From: Alphaproteobacteria bacterium
GTDB lineage: Bacteria > Pseudomonadota > Alphaproteobacteria > Micavibrionales > Micavibrionaceae
DNA: 64,000 nucleotides
Direction of reading: 5' to 3'
Assembly: GCA_021775965.1 (NCBI GenBank)
Contig: JAJFGV010000084.1
Span: 1 to 64,000 of the forward strand
Shown here: positions 50,056-61,989 of the stretch, in pieces
Layout: each line of letters begins with the position of its first letter
Numbering within the stretch: position 1 is the first letter of the stretch
The notes under the pieces: model-generated
Database searches by the model: none
The model's input: only the letters and a program-made list of their open reading frames with translations
Told to the model about the DNA's origin: nothing
Position numbers and translations under genes: made by a program

Positions 50056-50679
50056 TTAATCACCCATCTTTAAAAAATTTCTAAGAAAAGTGAGCCCCGC
50101 CGCCTGACTTTTTTCAGGATGAAACTGTGCGCCCCAAATGTTGCCTTGCTCAATACTGGCGGCAAAATCATGGCCGTACTGGCATGTACCGCTGATAACC
50201 GAAGGGTCGGAGGGCTGAAAAACATAGCTATGCACAAAGTAATAATCCTGCGGCATCTCTAAGTCATCATAGCTCTTTGATCCTTCTTGTGCTGTCACAG
50301 CGTTCCATCCAATATGAGGGATGCGGATCGATGGGTCTTCAGGGTTAAATTTAACAACCTTACCCTCAACAAGACCCAAACCTTCAAAGTTTCCGTGTTC
50401 TTCTCCTGTGGAAGCCAAAAGTTGCATACCCAAACAAATGCCAAGAAAGGGTTTTTTGTCTTTCATAGCAATATTTTGAATAGGCTCAACCCAACCATTG
50501 CCTCGAAGGTGCTCCATCCCATCGCCAAAAGCACCAACGCCTGGCAGCACTGTGCAATCCGCAGATTTTAAATCTTGTGGCTTTTCAGCAATGAACGGTT
50601 TGGCGCCGACATATTCAAAGCCGTTATAAACCGAGCGTAAATTCCCCAGCCCGTAATCAATGATCGCGACTGTTTTCAT
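50056..50679 (-). CDS. HisH-like glutaminase partner
   Basis: 207 residues. This class I glutamine amidotransferase releases ammonia from glutamine. Catalytic Cys82 in GICLGMQ and the His-Glu pair in FHPEKSQ are intact, and the N-terminal IDYGLGNLRSV is HisH-like. It partners with the HisF paralogue that follows, and probably feeds the amidotransferase at 48051. No other histidine genes are in the window. The ATG overlaps the pseI stop by 4 bp. Confidence 0.9.
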   Translation of the reverse strand: MKTVAIIDYGLGNLRSVYNGFEYVGAKPFIAEKPQDLKSADCTVLPGVGAFGDGMEHLRGNGWVEPIQNIAMKDKKPFLGICLGMQLLASTGEEHGNFEGLGLVEGKVVKFNPEDPSIRIPHIGWNAVTAQEGSKSYDDLEMPQDYYFVHSYVFQPSDPSVISGTCQYGHDFAASIEQGNIWGAQFHPEKSQAAGLTFLRNFLKMGD

Positions 50680-51854
50680 CCGGCCTCTAGATTAATCATG
50701 TCCCATTGCAGAGGCGTGCCGGCCTCGATGTCGCGACTGGCCTTGTTGGTGTCAATGAGATCAGTATAGCGGATATGAAGACCGCCATTTCCGGGACGAA
50801 TGGAATCAAAATTTCCTTCGCGGCCAGCCGCAAATTTTAACGCCTCGCCTGCCTTGATATTCTCCACAACCCAAAGTGCCGGCCGGGCAGGGCGTGAGGC
50901 AATTTCCCTCTCAGTCGGTTTAAAGCAAACCTGACCGTGCGTGAGGGCGGCCAATTCTTTTTCCTGGTCCGTTTTATAATTCACGTTTCCATCTTTTTCA
51001 TACGTGCGGATCATATCAACCAGCAATTTTAATTCATCTGGTTCCCGTGAAAAGGCCCAGTCATAGCCGCCTTCATCTTTTTCAAAAAGTGCACGCGATT
51101 CATCGCGGCTCATCATCAAATGTAGTTCAATAATTTTGGCGCCGAACTTAACTGATTCAACCGGCGTTATATGTGCGGCCGGTTCCGCCTTATTTTCATG
51201 ATCGGCAAATAATGTGTGATCGGAAAGCCCGGTAACACAATCAAAAAGCTGGCCCAGAACGGGGATAGTTTTTAAATTAACTTCGTTAAAAGCCGCTGGA
51301 TAACCGCTGTTACAGTGCAGGAGCGCGATATCTTTGGCGCCAGCCCCACGCAAGACATCAATGGATTCTTTCATCTCGAGATAATCCGTCATACCATTGG
51401 AAATAATAATCGGCTTACCGGTCTGCGCCATATATTCCATGAGTTTTGTGTCGACCGCTTCAAAAGAAGCTACCTTAAGAACAGGAACATCTTGTTCCAT
51501 CAAAAAATCAACGGCGGTTTCATCAAAAGGAGAAGAAAAAAGCTGCACGCCATTATCATCGGCAACTTTTTTAAGATCCTTATGCCACTTCCATGGCGTA
51601 TGCGCCTTCTCATACAAAGCATGCAAGTCCATACCGGCCCACATTGTGCCTTCGAGCATGCCTTTATAATTTCGCGTGATGGTATCAGCGGTATAAGTTT
51701 GTAGCTTTACTGCATCGGCACCTGCATCGGCTGCCGCTTCGATAATTTTACGGGCCTCATCAAAATCACCGTTATGATTACAGGAAATTTCAGCAATGAT
51801 GTAGCAGGGTGCATCATCACCCACCAGGCGGCCATCAATCTTGAAGCTAGGCAT
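50676..51854 (-). CDS. pseI: Pseudaminic acid synthase-like NeuB family enzyme
   Basis: 392 residues. The NeuB-type TIM barrel starts with the AEISCNHNGDFDEA segment, followed by DAVKLQTYTADTIT, LFSSPFDETAVDFL, ISNGMT and LLHCNSGYPA. A C-terminal antifreeze-like SAF domain starts near residue 325. It condenses phosphoenolpyruvate with the 2,4-diacetamido-2,4,6-trideoxyaltrose released by PseG. The TYTADTIT stretch resembles PseI more than NeuB or LegI. It is some 40 residues longer than typical PseI. Overlaps the PseG-GNAT gene by 8 bp. Confidence 0.87.
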   Translation of the reverse strand: MPSFKIDGRLVGDDAPCYIIAEISCNHNGDFDEARKIIEAAADAGADAVKLQTYTADTITRNYKGMLEGTMWAGMDLHALYEKAHTPWKWHKDLKKVADDNGVQLFSSPFDETAVDFLMEQDVPVLKVASFEAVDTKLMEYMAQTGKPIIISNGMTDYLEMKESIDVLRGAGAKDIALLHCNSGYPAAFNEVNLKTIPVLGQLFDCVTGLSDHTLFADHENKAEPAAHITPVESVKFGAKIIELHLMMSRDESRALFEKDEGGYDWAFSREPDELKLLVDMIRTYEKDGNVNYKTDQEKELAALTHGQVCFKPTEREIASRPARPALWVVENIKAGEALKFAAGREGNFDSIRPGNGGLHIRYTDLIDTNKASRDIEAGTPLQWDMINLEAG

Positions 51855-53361
51855 ATGACTTTTTCCCTTCTAAAACATGTGGATGCGAGGCGTGCCACGT
51901 GGCATTCACGGGCTTATATCCTGCCTTATCGAAGAGTATATGGGAAGCTTTATTCTCGGGCAAAACCTCAGCAATGAGAGCCGCATCGGGCTCATAATCC
52001 CTTAAAAGGGCAAGCGCGGCGAGACCTATGCCTTGTCCGTGCATGGCAGGATCTATTAAAATCGAAACCTCATAAATATTTTCAGCGGATGGGGCAATAT
52101 CTTTCCTTTCCTCTTTATCCTGTTTGTCGAGCCTAACAACACCAGCCGGTTTTTTATCACCCTCGACAATAAAAATTTTCCTGCCTGTGTTGCTCAAACT
52201 TTTTGCAAACCAATGCTGATGATCTTCCCATGAAGGCGGGGCAGGGTTGCGAGCATGCTGGCGAATTTCGGGCATGACCTGCCAATCAAATATCAATTTG
52301 CAATCGTTTTCTCCTGCTACGCGCAACGTAACATTTTCACCTGATTTCGTTTTGCCTTCTTTCATCAGATAGCAGAAAACTCTATCTACGCCATCACCAG
52401 TACATATAGCGCCCGCTTTTTCCGACATCCCCGCAAGCCGCTCAGTGGACCCGATAAATTCAGAAAATATGCCTAAAAACTCTTTTTTATCAATAGTTTC
52501 AATTGGCCCCATGTTTTGGATGGCACCTGCTTTACCAAGGCTTTCGAGAACAAATTTTTGATTATCGGCCAACTCCAAAGTTATGCTCGGCAATTTCAAA
52601 CAGCAACGCTCCCAGCTTGTTGTACCGCCAGCGCCGATACACAAATCAGCCTTTGTCATGAGGGCAGCCATATCTGGCGTATCAAGATGAAGATCAATTG
52701 TATGAAAGGCCATATCCTTTATTTTTTCTACTTCTTTTTTTATCGAGGACAGGCTCTTGGCGCCGCTGCTTGTAACAACATCAATGTGGAGTGATTTATT
52801 TTTATATTTTTCTATCATCGACAGAGCATATTCCGTACTCGATTTTGGATTTACGCCGCCGAAAGAGATAAGAATACGATCAGCATTCGAAAAGTCTCTG
52901 TTCATGCCTTGCCGCAGCTCTGAAAATTCTTCACGTAACAGGGCATATTGCGCGCCCGTTAAAATTTTGCAGCCATCTGGCACTAAGGCCTTGTAATCGG
53001 CTGTTTTCCGTCCATAAGTCTGATCCAGCAAGACATCGCAATCATGGGAACGATCGGCCAAATCATCAATCACCATGATGTTTTTGGTCCAATTTCGGGC
53101 ATTGCTTTCATAAGAAGTATCCAGTCCGTAATGGTCGACAATCAACCAGTCGGCGTATTCCAGTTTTTCTTCATGCTGGACAGAGAACTCGTTGTCTCGA
53201 AGCGCGGGGACTGTCTTTAACGTTTCTTCCGAGCTTAAAAATACAATTTCATATTTTTTTTTGCGCAGGGTTTGCGCTAATGTCAGGCAACGCATCACAT
53301 GGCCGCTGCCAATTTCAGGAGATCCATCACAACGAAAAACAATGAGAGGGGCGCTTGGCAT
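51847..53361 (-). CDS. PseG hydrolase fused to a PseH-like GNAT acetyltransferase
   Basis: 504 residues from ATG 53361 (a GTG at 53370 is an alternative overlapping the SDR gene). The N-terminal part (1-335) is PseG-like, a GT-B-fold UDP-sugar hydrolase: SPEIGSGHVMRCLTLA, VIDDLADR, ISFGGVNP and GAGGTTSWERCCLKLP. The C-terminal part (about 345-504) is a GNAT fold with DWQVMPEIRQ at the start, the acetyl-CoA loop GQGIGLAAL, and a terminal NKASHILFDKAGY helix. The GNAT would be PseH (4-N-acetylation before UDP removal), so one polypeptide would do two consecutive steps. Confidence 0.85.
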   Translation of the reverse strand: MPSAPLIVFRCDGSPEIGSGHVMRCLTLAQTLRKKKYEIVFLSSEETLKTVPALRDNEFSVQHEEKLEYADWLIVDHYGLDTSYESNARNWTKNIMVIDDLADRSHDCDVLLDQTYGRKTADYKALVPDGCKILTGAQYALLREEFSELRQGMNRDFSNADRILISFGGVNPKSSTEYALSMIEKYKNKSLHIDVVTSSGAKSLSSIKKEVEKIKDMAFHTIDLHLDTPDMAALMTKADLCIGAGGTTSWERCCLKLPSITLELADNQKFVLESLGKAGAIQNMGPIETIDKKEFLGIFSEFIGSTERLAGMSEKAGAICTGDGVDRVFCYLMKEGKTKSGENVTLRVAGENDCKLIFDWQVMPEIRQHARNPAPPSWEDHQHWFAKSLSNTGRKIFIVEGDKKPAGVVRLDKQDKEERKDIAPSAENIYEVSILIDPAMHGQGIGLAALALLRDYEPDAALIAEVLPENKASHILFDKAGYKPVNATWHASHPHVLEGKKSYA

Positions 53362-53363
53362 AT

Positions 53364-54155
53364 TTACCACGCAGTCCAGCCACCATCGACCGGTAAATTA
53401 ACGCCGTTGATATAGCTTGAATCAGAACTGAGGAGAAAGTGAACCGCCGCGGCGACTTCTTCTGGTTGGCCGATCCGCTTCATAGGATTTTTACAGCATA
53501 GCTGCTCATGAAAATCAGGATTCTTGCTTGCAATATCTTCAGGGGGGCAGGCACCGGGGCTAATGCTATTGGTGCGAATGCCACGCTCTGTCACATGTCC
53601 GGCAAAATAGCGAGAAAGCTGAATAATTGCGGCTTTTGAGGCGCCATAAAACGGCGGGTTGTTCATACCACTGTCGCCATAAATGGACGGGTCGGGACTG
53701 ACCATGCCATACATCGAGGCGATATTCACAATAGAAGCATAATCGGCGTTTTTATCTTTGCGCTCAAGCAAGGGTAGGCATTGCTGTGTTAAATAAAACA
53801 GCCCTGCAACATTCACAGAAAAACAATTTTGAAAATCTTCATGGCTGGCTTCATCAACCGAACCACCCATCGGAAGGTAGGCATTATTCACCAAACCATC
53901 CAAACGGCCACTTTTGTCTTTAATAATTTTAATACTCTCCTGAACAGCCTCCTGATCGCTAATATCAAAGGGCAAGGGGGTACATTGCGCACCTAAATCT
54001 TCTGCCAGCGTATCAAGCGTTTCTTCTGTGCGACCATTTAAGTAAACAAACGCACCGGCCTCAACCAGCCGCCTTGAAATACTGCTGCCCAAATGGCCGC
54101 CAGCGCCGGTCACTAAAACAACTTTATCTTTCAAATTAAAAAATGTTTTGCTCAT
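53364..54155 (-). CDS. SDR-family oxidoreductase (PtmA-like)
   Basis: 263 residues, classical short-chain dehydrogenase. NAD(P)-binding TGAGGHLGSS, NNAYLPMGG, catalytic Ser in NIASMYG and YGASKAAI (Tyr and Lys) are present, and the ISPGACPP stretch follows. Similar SDRs (PtmA) occur in flagellin-glycan nonulosonate clusters of Campylobacter, where their step is not fully defined. In this operon it is extra to the canonical Pse pathway and may oxidise or epimerise the nonulosonate. Confidence 0.75.
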   Translation of the reverse strand: MSKTFFNLKDKVVLVTGAGGHLGSSISRRLVEAGAFVYLNGRTEETLDTLAEDLGAQCTPLPFDISDQEAVQESIKIIKDKSGRLDGLVNNAYLPMGGSVDEASHEDFQNCFSVNVAGLFYLTQQCLPLLERKDKNADYASIVNIASMYGMVSPDPSIYGDSGMNNPPFYGASKAAIIQLSRYFAGHVTERGIRTNSISPGACPPEDIASKNPDFHEQLCCKNPMKRIGQPEEVAAAVHFLLSSDSSYINGVNLPVDGGWTAW

Positions 54156-54156
54156 T

Positions 54157-55760
54157 TCAGTTCCACTTTGCAGGGTCTAGAAAGTTAATATCAACCCTCG
54201 GTATTCTTTTCTCAACATCTTCAATATTATCCAGCTCTGGCGCATTGAACAATGCAAGATTTTCCTTAAGTTGATCAAGGGTTTCGACTCCGACAACAAT
54301 ACTGTCGATCCAGTTCTGTGATCGGGAATAAGCATAACAAAGATCCTGGACAGATGCGCGCTTATAATCCTGCACCAGAGTTTGAAGGGTTTTTGCAACT
54401 GTTTGTGCTTCTGCCGTGTCCAAAACCGGCCATTGATCAGGCGACAAAAGAAAGACGCCTTGCAATAAGGCACTACGCGTTTGAATATGAATGTCGTGAC
54501 GTTTTTGCCGCACCTCAATAAAACCGCTTTCGCGCCAGCGCCAGTCACAGATATTAAAAGGCAGCTGGATGAACTCTATTTGATGTTCCTGTAGAGCCTC
54601 CAAAGCCTCATCAGGCGATTGAACCGAGGTGCCAAGTTTTTTGATTAGGCCTTCTTCTTTTAAATCTAAAAGCGTTTGCCAAATTTGTCCGTCATCTTGT
54701 CTGTAGTGCTCCCAGCGATGCAGCATCAAACAGGGAAGGGATTTCAACCCCAAACGCTCACATGATTGTTGCACACTGTCCTGGGCCGTATCTTTGGTAA
54801 CGGTAGGAGCAAGCTTTGTGTGAATGCTGATTTCCTGCTTTTTAAACGTATCGAGGCTGACGCCAATAACCTGCTCTGAATCGCCATAAGCTGCCGCCGT
54901 ATCAATCAAATTAACGCCGTGTGCTATGGCTGTTTCGAGGATGTTTTTTGCTTCTTTTACGCCTGGCTGACCACTTTTATTGGCCACGCCATAATTAAGG
55001 CCAAGCTGAACTGTGCCCAGCGCTAGCCGGCTTTCAGCCTTTAAACCCACCTTTTTGTAAGGTATTCTGAATTTTGGTGCGTCTGGTAAGTTTTGCAATT
55101 TTTGAACCAACACCTGCCACGAAACCGTCAGCGGATCTTCGTCCAGATTGTCAAAAATATCCGCCACACGCTCATAATCATCGGGCGTATCAATCGTTGC
55201 GCGCAGATGAGAAAAATCTTTGTCTAAAGGTGAGATAAACAACGCATAATCATTATTTTTGGTTGGATATATGGTGACGTGTTCACGGTCATACGGCGTT
55301 AAATCCATTTGATTAAGCTCCCGCAGCTTGCCCACGCGCATCACTTCCGCGCTGACACCATAAGGTAGCCGGTCAAAAGGCGAAAAGCTGCGTGTGTAAT
55401 CGGTGCCTTCTCTTTGATGAAAAGCAACAATCTCTTTAACAAAATCTCCATCGACAAACGGATTATCGCCGGTCAGACGGACGATTAAATCATCATCATT
55501 CATATCCGCTGTAGCCTTAAGAAAACGAGCCAAAACATCATCTAGGGAGCCACGAACATGGGGAATGCCATGCTCAGCAAGAGATTCGGCCAAAGGATCA
55601 TCCGAATTTTCCAAAGACGTCGCAACGACTATAGAATAGCCCGACGTCATTGCTCTTTTTGCGCATAAAACAACCAGAGGCATGCCCCCGATGGGCAAAA
55701 GCATTTTTCCCGGTAAGCGCGAAGAATTCAATCGGGCCTGTAGAATAATTTTAACGGCGC

Positions 55761-55764
<4 letters not shown>
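54157..55764 (-). CDS. SpsF-type cytidylyltransferase fused to aldo/keto reductase
   Basis: 535 residues from the ATG at 55764 (overlaps the pseC stop by 4 bp). The N-terminal part (1-235) is a nucleotidyltransferase of the SpsF/CMP-sugar type with IILQARLNSSRLPGKML and LTGDNPFVD. The C-terminal part (about 240-525) is an aldo/keto reductase: LGTVQLGLNYG, DTAAAYGDSE (catalytic Tyr region) and KLAP plus LHRWEH (Lys and His). The N-terminal domain probably activates the nonulosonate as the CMP sugar in place of PseF. The role of the reductase is unknown. Confidence 0.82.
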
Positions 55765-57901
<2,137 letters not shown>

Positions 57902-57953
57902 TTAACCTTTTCATCCTAGAAGGCACTATCTTTAGATCATCTGTGGGAGCGCA

Positions 57954-58793
57954 TCAACCATCAACTCTAGCCATAAGGGCCAGGCTGGTGTAATTAGAGC
58001 CCTGTTTTGTGGGCCAGGGCAGGGCGCCGAGAGGGATAGAGCCGATTGAGGGGTTTTCTTTGCGGGCGCGCTCCAGAGCCAAAAAGGGACCCGAAATGAC
58101 CGTATTGTCAGGATATAGGGGCTGAGCCTCAGGGTAGTAATCATGGAGTAAAATAACGCCGCCATCATTCAGAAGCGGCAAAGCGGCGCTAATCTCTTGA
58201 TAAACGGCCGGCGCACGATGATCTCCATCAAGAAAAATCAGGTCATAACGTTCATCGGTTTTCGTCATAAATTGTAGGCTGGTCCTTGTTTGAAAATCTA
58301 TATGATCGCGGCAATCCAATTCACAGGCAAAGCCATCCGGCGATTTATTCATGCCAACATGTTTCCACGCGCCAGTTTCCACATCATTGACATCGGTAAT
58401 ATCAACGCTCGTGATTTTTCCTTTCGCGCCTGATCGTTTTAAAGCGCTGGCCATGTACAAAGTTGACGCGCCAATATGCGTGCCAACCTCCAGAATATTT
58501 TGCGGCTGCAGTGCCATTACAAGATAATACAGCGCACGCCTGTCTCCCGGGTTCACGCCGCCATAACGATCATCATCACCATAAATATTTGTAATCGGGG
58601 GGCTGTCTTTTTGCCATGCTTCTGCAATGTCCTGATCGTTCAACCATGTATCTAAAGAAACATCACCAGCTGCGCGCAAATGCGAGGGATCAAACGCCAT
58701 AGACGGCAGGGCGCCCAGTTGCGCCCGGTCCTTTATACCAACAGCCTGGCTTATGAAGGACCGGGGCAGAGCTGCTTTGAGAAGCTGCTTCAT
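57954..58793 (-). CDS. SAM-dependent methyltransferase (Methyltransf_24-like)
   Basis: 279 residues. Class I fold with ILEVGTHIGASTLYMA (motif I, about residue 95), GKITSVDI (motif II), YDLIFLDGDHRAP and GGVILLHDYYPE. The pattern matches the Methyltransf_24/CmcI-type group found in glycan clusters. It lies 3 bp after the GT4 gene in the same operon. It may methylate the nonulosonate-containing glycan (inference). Confidence 0.78.
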   Translation of the reverse strand: MKQLLKAALPRSFISQAVGIKDRAQLGALPSMAFDPSHLRAAGDVSLDTWLNDQDIAEAWQKDSPPITNIYGDDDRYGGVNPGDRRALYYLVMALQPQNILEVGTHIGASTLYMASALKRSGAKGKITSVDITDVNDVETGAWKHVGMNKSPDGFACELDCRDHIDFQTRTSLQFMTKTDERYDLIFLDGDHRAPAVYQEISAALPLLNDGGVILLHDYYPEAQPLYPDNTVISGPFLALERARKENPSIGSIPLGALPWPTKQGSNYTSLALMARVDG

Positions 58794-58796
58794 AAT

Positions 58797-59891
58797 TTAT
58801 GCGCTTTCTAAAATAATCTTTGTAAATTTCTTAATAACCCGGTCTTTGTAAAAACGCTCAGGAAGCAATGACTCGCGAGGATATGAGCTTTCTTCACCAG
58901 GCTCCAATTTGCGCATTTCTTCTATCATTTTCTCTATTGTCTCCACAATAACCAAATCTCTGCCCTTGGTGTGCTTTGCGATTTCTGCAATGCCACCGGC
59001 CTCTTTCATGGCAATAACAGGGGTTCCACAAGCTAAAGACTCCAACACAACATTGGGCAAACCTTCCCAGCGCGAGGGCAACAGAAAACAATCCGCCTGC
59101 GCCATAGTGGCCCACGGGTTTTCAAGATGCCCCGCCAGAGTAATTTTGCCTTGCAGATTATGGTGTACGATGAGGCTCTCCAGAGCTTGCCGTTCTTCTC
59201 CTTCTCCCAAAATTACAAGCTCCCAGTCGTAATCCGATTTCATCTTAAGTGAGGGCAGGGCGGCAATCAGCCGGTCAAAGCCCTTTTGCGTGCCCAGACG
59301 CCCTGAGCATAAAAACCTTACACAGCGTTCTTTTATTGGCGGAGCCGCTTCTTTTACCTTCTGCCTAATGCGTTCGACATCAACAGGATTTGGGAGCAAC
59401 TCATAATTTTGCACGCCTATAATATCTTGAAGTTCATCAATGATTTTCTGAGAGGGGCTCAGAATGACATCAGCCTTGGGGTATAAAAACCTGTATCCCC
59501 AGTGACTGACGCGTGCTTTCCAGCCACCTTTGTTAAAAAAGAACGATGGCGTAATCGCTTCGCGCACAATAAAGCGCGCGCCTGGTAAAAACCGTTTTAA
59601 CAAAAGCAGCATAAAATTCAGCGGCGCCATGGTTGATACGATGATATCGGGCTGACGCATTTTGAGAATTTGCAACAGCCGAACCTTCTTGCCGCATACG
59701 GAGACAGAAATCTCAGAGTCAACCAATTGACGCAACGGGCCTTCATCACGCAGGACAACCAACTCTTTGTGGAATTGCGTGGCGTCCAGGTCATTCATCA
59801 ACGTAATCAGAACGCGCTCAGCGCCGCCGGCTGTAAAGGACGGCAGCACGAAGACAATGCGGTGGTGTAAGTTCGTATTTTTCTTTGTCAT
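58797..59891 (-). CDS. Glycosyltransferase family 4
   Basis: 364 residues. GT-B fold: N-terminal VLPSFTAGGAERVLITLMND, C-terminal SGRLGTQKGFDRLIAAL, LGEGEERQAL, and E-x7-E in WEGLPNVVLESLACGTP. It is the first gene of the 13-gene minus-strand operon, with its own promoter candidate 39 bp upstream. Donor unknown. Confidence 0.9.
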   Translation of the reverse strand: MTKKNTNLHHRIVFVLPSFTAGGAERVLITLMNDLDATQFHKELVVLRDEGPLRQLVDSEISVSVCGKKVRLLQILKMRQPDIIVSTMAPLNFMLLLLKRFLPGARFIVREAITPSFFFNKGGWKARVSHWGYRFLYPKADVILSPSQKIIDELQDIIGVQNYELLPNPVDVERIRQKVKEAAPPIKERCVRFLCSGRLGTQKGFDRLIAALPSLKMKSDYDWELVILGEGEERQALESLIVHHNLQGKITLAGHLENPWATMAQADCFLLPSRWEGLPNVVLESLACGTPVIAMKEAGGIAEIAKHTKGRDLVIVETIEKMIEEMRKLEPGEESSYPRESLLPERFYKDRVIKKFTKIILESA

Positions 59892-59929
59892 TCAATGACC
59901 TAAAGATCTCAACGTAGATATAGCTCTAG

Positions 59930-59958
59930 AGAATACGAGGTAAGGGGTTATGACTCAA
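59930..59958 (-). promoter_or_regulatory. Candidate promoter for the pseudaminic acid operon
   Basis: On the minus strand TTGAGT (59958-59953) and TATTCT (59935-59930) have a 17-bp spacer, 4 of 6 matches each. It lies upstream of the first gene of the 59891-to-45429 operon, in the only sizeable gap before it. Confidence 0.4.
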
Positions 59959-59990
59959 GTATGTTTGGCCCTGAGCCTTAATACGCCCGA

Positions 59991-60326
59991 TTGTGTGATA
60001 ATGTATATTATGGGAAAAGAAATAGTTTTGTAAGATTCAACCCTTTATACTTCATCTTATTTCAGGTAAGAAAGCCTGTCTTTCGCTATTTTATTGAGGA
60101 TGAGCAGCTGCCTACAGAAAAGAAGAACAGTTTTAAGATTGCCAAAAGAGTTCTTATCGGATTTTGTCTTTTGGTTTTGTATTGTGCGACATCGGTTCCT
60201 ATTGGTTTGTTCCTATATTCCCTCAAATCAGATATGGGAATAGACACCTTTTCAAGGACTGGCTTTCACAGTTACATGAGCTGTTTGGAAGAACAGGTAC
60301 GTTTAATTAAAAGTCCGGAGAAATAG
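59991..60326 (+). CDS. Possible small membrane protein, 111 aa
   Basis: Not recognised. The frame starts at a TTG (59991) without a visible ribosome-binding site, and no ATG or GTG exists upstream of the membrane segment. One membrane helix (about residues 55-77) with a basic cytosolic N-terminal region and a short C-terminal part is predicted. It lies 75 bp before the O-antigen ligase-like gene and could be its small partner. Confidence 0.45.
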   Translation: MCDNVYYGKRNSFVRFNPLYFILFQVRKPVFRYFIEDEQLPTEKKNSFKIAKRVLIGFCLLVLYCATSVPIGLFLYSLKSDMGIDTFSRTGFHSYMSCLEEQVRLIKSPEK

Positions 60327-60401
60327 ACAAGAAAGTTTAGAAAATGGACTTGCTTGAGGAATCTCCCCAAACCGATTTGGGCGAATGGTGGGATTAAAAA
60401 A

Positions 60402-61694
60402 ATGATATTAGAAAAACAAATGAACATTGTAAAAGAGGAACAAGAAAAAGGCAGTAATAAGAACTTTCCGCAAATGCCCGAGCGCAGAGCCATATTCTTT
60501 ATAGCCATTAGTGCCTTAATCATGTCGTTTAGCAGCCTGGTTCCGGTTGTGCCGATTCTGGCTTTTTATGCATTATGGTTCCCACTTATATATTATCGTA
60601 ATGTTTTTATATTGCGATTAACGCCATCATTACTTCCTTTAGGATTGCTGTCGTTCCTTTGTGTCTATTCAACTTTCTGGTCGTATGATCCTGGCAAATC
60701 CATTTATTATGGTTTGGAATTTGCGTCCATGTTGGTCTGTGTCATCATCGCCATGAGAATAGTGCCGAGCAAGTGTTTTTTGAAAGGAATGATAATCGGC
60801 ACAAGCGTTGTTTTGCTGATTAATTTGTTAAGTAATAATTATTCGACTGTTTATGCGACAGGAAAACCGGCCTTAGTCGGTGTTTTTGACCAAAAAAATA
60901 CTGTTGGTATTATCGCTGCCATAGGACTTGTTTTATCTTTTTTGTACTTTTTTTATACTGAAAGCCTAAAAGAGAAAATATGTTTTTCTATTCTGCCTAT
61001 GTTTACAGGAGCTATATGCCTTTATTTAAGTCTTTCCAAAACGTCCCTCCTTGCTGCGCTTGGAACACTGAGCGTATTAGGAGGAATGTATATAGTTACA
61101 AAATTCCCTAGGTGGTTACGAGGGTTTGTGATCCCTCTGGCCATCTTTGGAATATGCACCGTTGCACTCTTTATTTTTGCTTTTGAAATTGATATTTACG
61201 GTTTTGTACTGGAAAAATTAGAAAAAGATCCGACGATGACCGGGAGGACGTGGCTATGGGCCCAAGGAATAGAAAGAGCTTTAGAACGCCCTCTGACGGG
61301 ATACGGCTATAATGCCTTCTGGGTCAGAGGACAACCAGATGCAGAGTTATATTGGAACGTATTTGATTTTGAGAAAGAAAAAGGATTTAGTTTTCATAAT
61401 ATATATATAGAAACATTCGTACAATTAGGCATCGTTGGATTGTCTATAATGATCTTTTTCTTTATTAGCGCTTTTATAAAAACCTTTGTTTCTATCATCC
61501 GGCATGGCATGCATCTAAAAACTGTGCTTTGCCTGAGTATTGTCACATTATTTTTTATAGAATCATTGGCTTCTGTAGAGCTATTAGGCCCGTTTGGAAT
61601 ACAATCTTTTCTGTTCTATTTCGTTTTTCAGACTATTTTAGAGGGTGACAAGAAAAAACCAAATCTTTTGCACAGGCCTACCCCTAAGAATTAG
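60402..61694 (+). CDS. O-antigen ligase/polymerase-like membrane protein (Wzy_C family)
   Basis: 430 residues from the ATG at 60402 (earlier TTG at 60354 is less likely). About ten to twelve membrane helices with a large periplasmic loop. FDQKNTVGIIAAIG, LSKTSLLA, TGRTWLWAQGIERALERPL, GYGYNAFW and SFHNIYIETFVQLG are the expected order for the O-antigen ligase/ExoQ superfamily. It could ligate or polymerise the glycan; the two functions are hard to separate by sequence. The 3' end overlaps the opposite-strand fragment by 11 bp. Confidence 0.82.
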   Translation: MILEKQMNIVKEEQEKGSNKNFPQMPERRAIFFIAISALIMSFSSLVPVVPILAFYALWFPLIYYRNVFILRLTPSLLPLGLLSFLCVYSTFWSYDPGKSIYYGLEFASMLVCVIIAMRIVPSKCFLKGMIIGTSVVLLINLLSNNYSTVYATGKPALVGVFDQKNTVGIIAAIGLVLSFLYFFYTESLKEKICFSILPMFTGAICLYLSLSKTSLLAALGTLSVLGGMYIVTKFPRWLRGFVIPLAIFGICTVALFIFAFEIDIYGFVLEKLEKDPTMTGRTWLWAQGIERALERPLTGYGYNAFWVRGQPDAELYWNVFDFEKEKGFSFHNIYIETFVQLGIVGLSIMIFFFISAFIKTFVSIIRHGMHLKTVLCLSIVTLFFIESLASVELLGPFGIQSFLFYFVFQTILEGDKKKPNLLHRPTPKN

Positions 61695-61975
61695 CCATCA
61701 TTCTTATTTTTAGCCCACCCTTCCCCCATTTTTTATAGGCGGCTTCATACAGCTCCATGATCCGGTGCGCAGAGTGTTGCGAGCCGGGCCATTTGTTGTT
61801 TATTGAATGCAATGTTAATGTCTTCCACTGCTTTATTATATCTGTACACCTTTGGTCTGGGATCGAACTTATCAGCAAAGTGATCAAGAAACACATCCAT
61901 TTCGTCCAAAAATCCGATAAGACTTATACGCTCAAGCGATGATAGAAGCCGCACGACGCGTGGAAACAGCGTCAA
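61684..61975 (-). pseudogene. Probable frameshifted gene fragment
   Basis: Two overlapping minus-strand frames look like one broken gene. The upstream frame starts at a TTG (61975, AGG upstream, 15 bp after the ATPase gene) and gives plausible protein (FLDEMDVFLDHFADKFDP, then KAVEDINIAFNKQQMARL) before ending at 61745. Another frame (stop 61684) continues plausibly (RIMELYEAAYKKWGKGG). A one-base change near 61780-61815 would join them. The family is not recognised. Alternatively the first frame is an intact 76-residue protein. Confidence 0.4.
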
Positions 61976-61989
61976 GAACGCCTATCTTT

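Noticed and set aside
49267-50679. hisF/hisH as part of a histidine biosynthesis operon
   Set aside because: No other his genes nearby, HisF lacks Asp11, and both sit next to a sugar amidotransferase.
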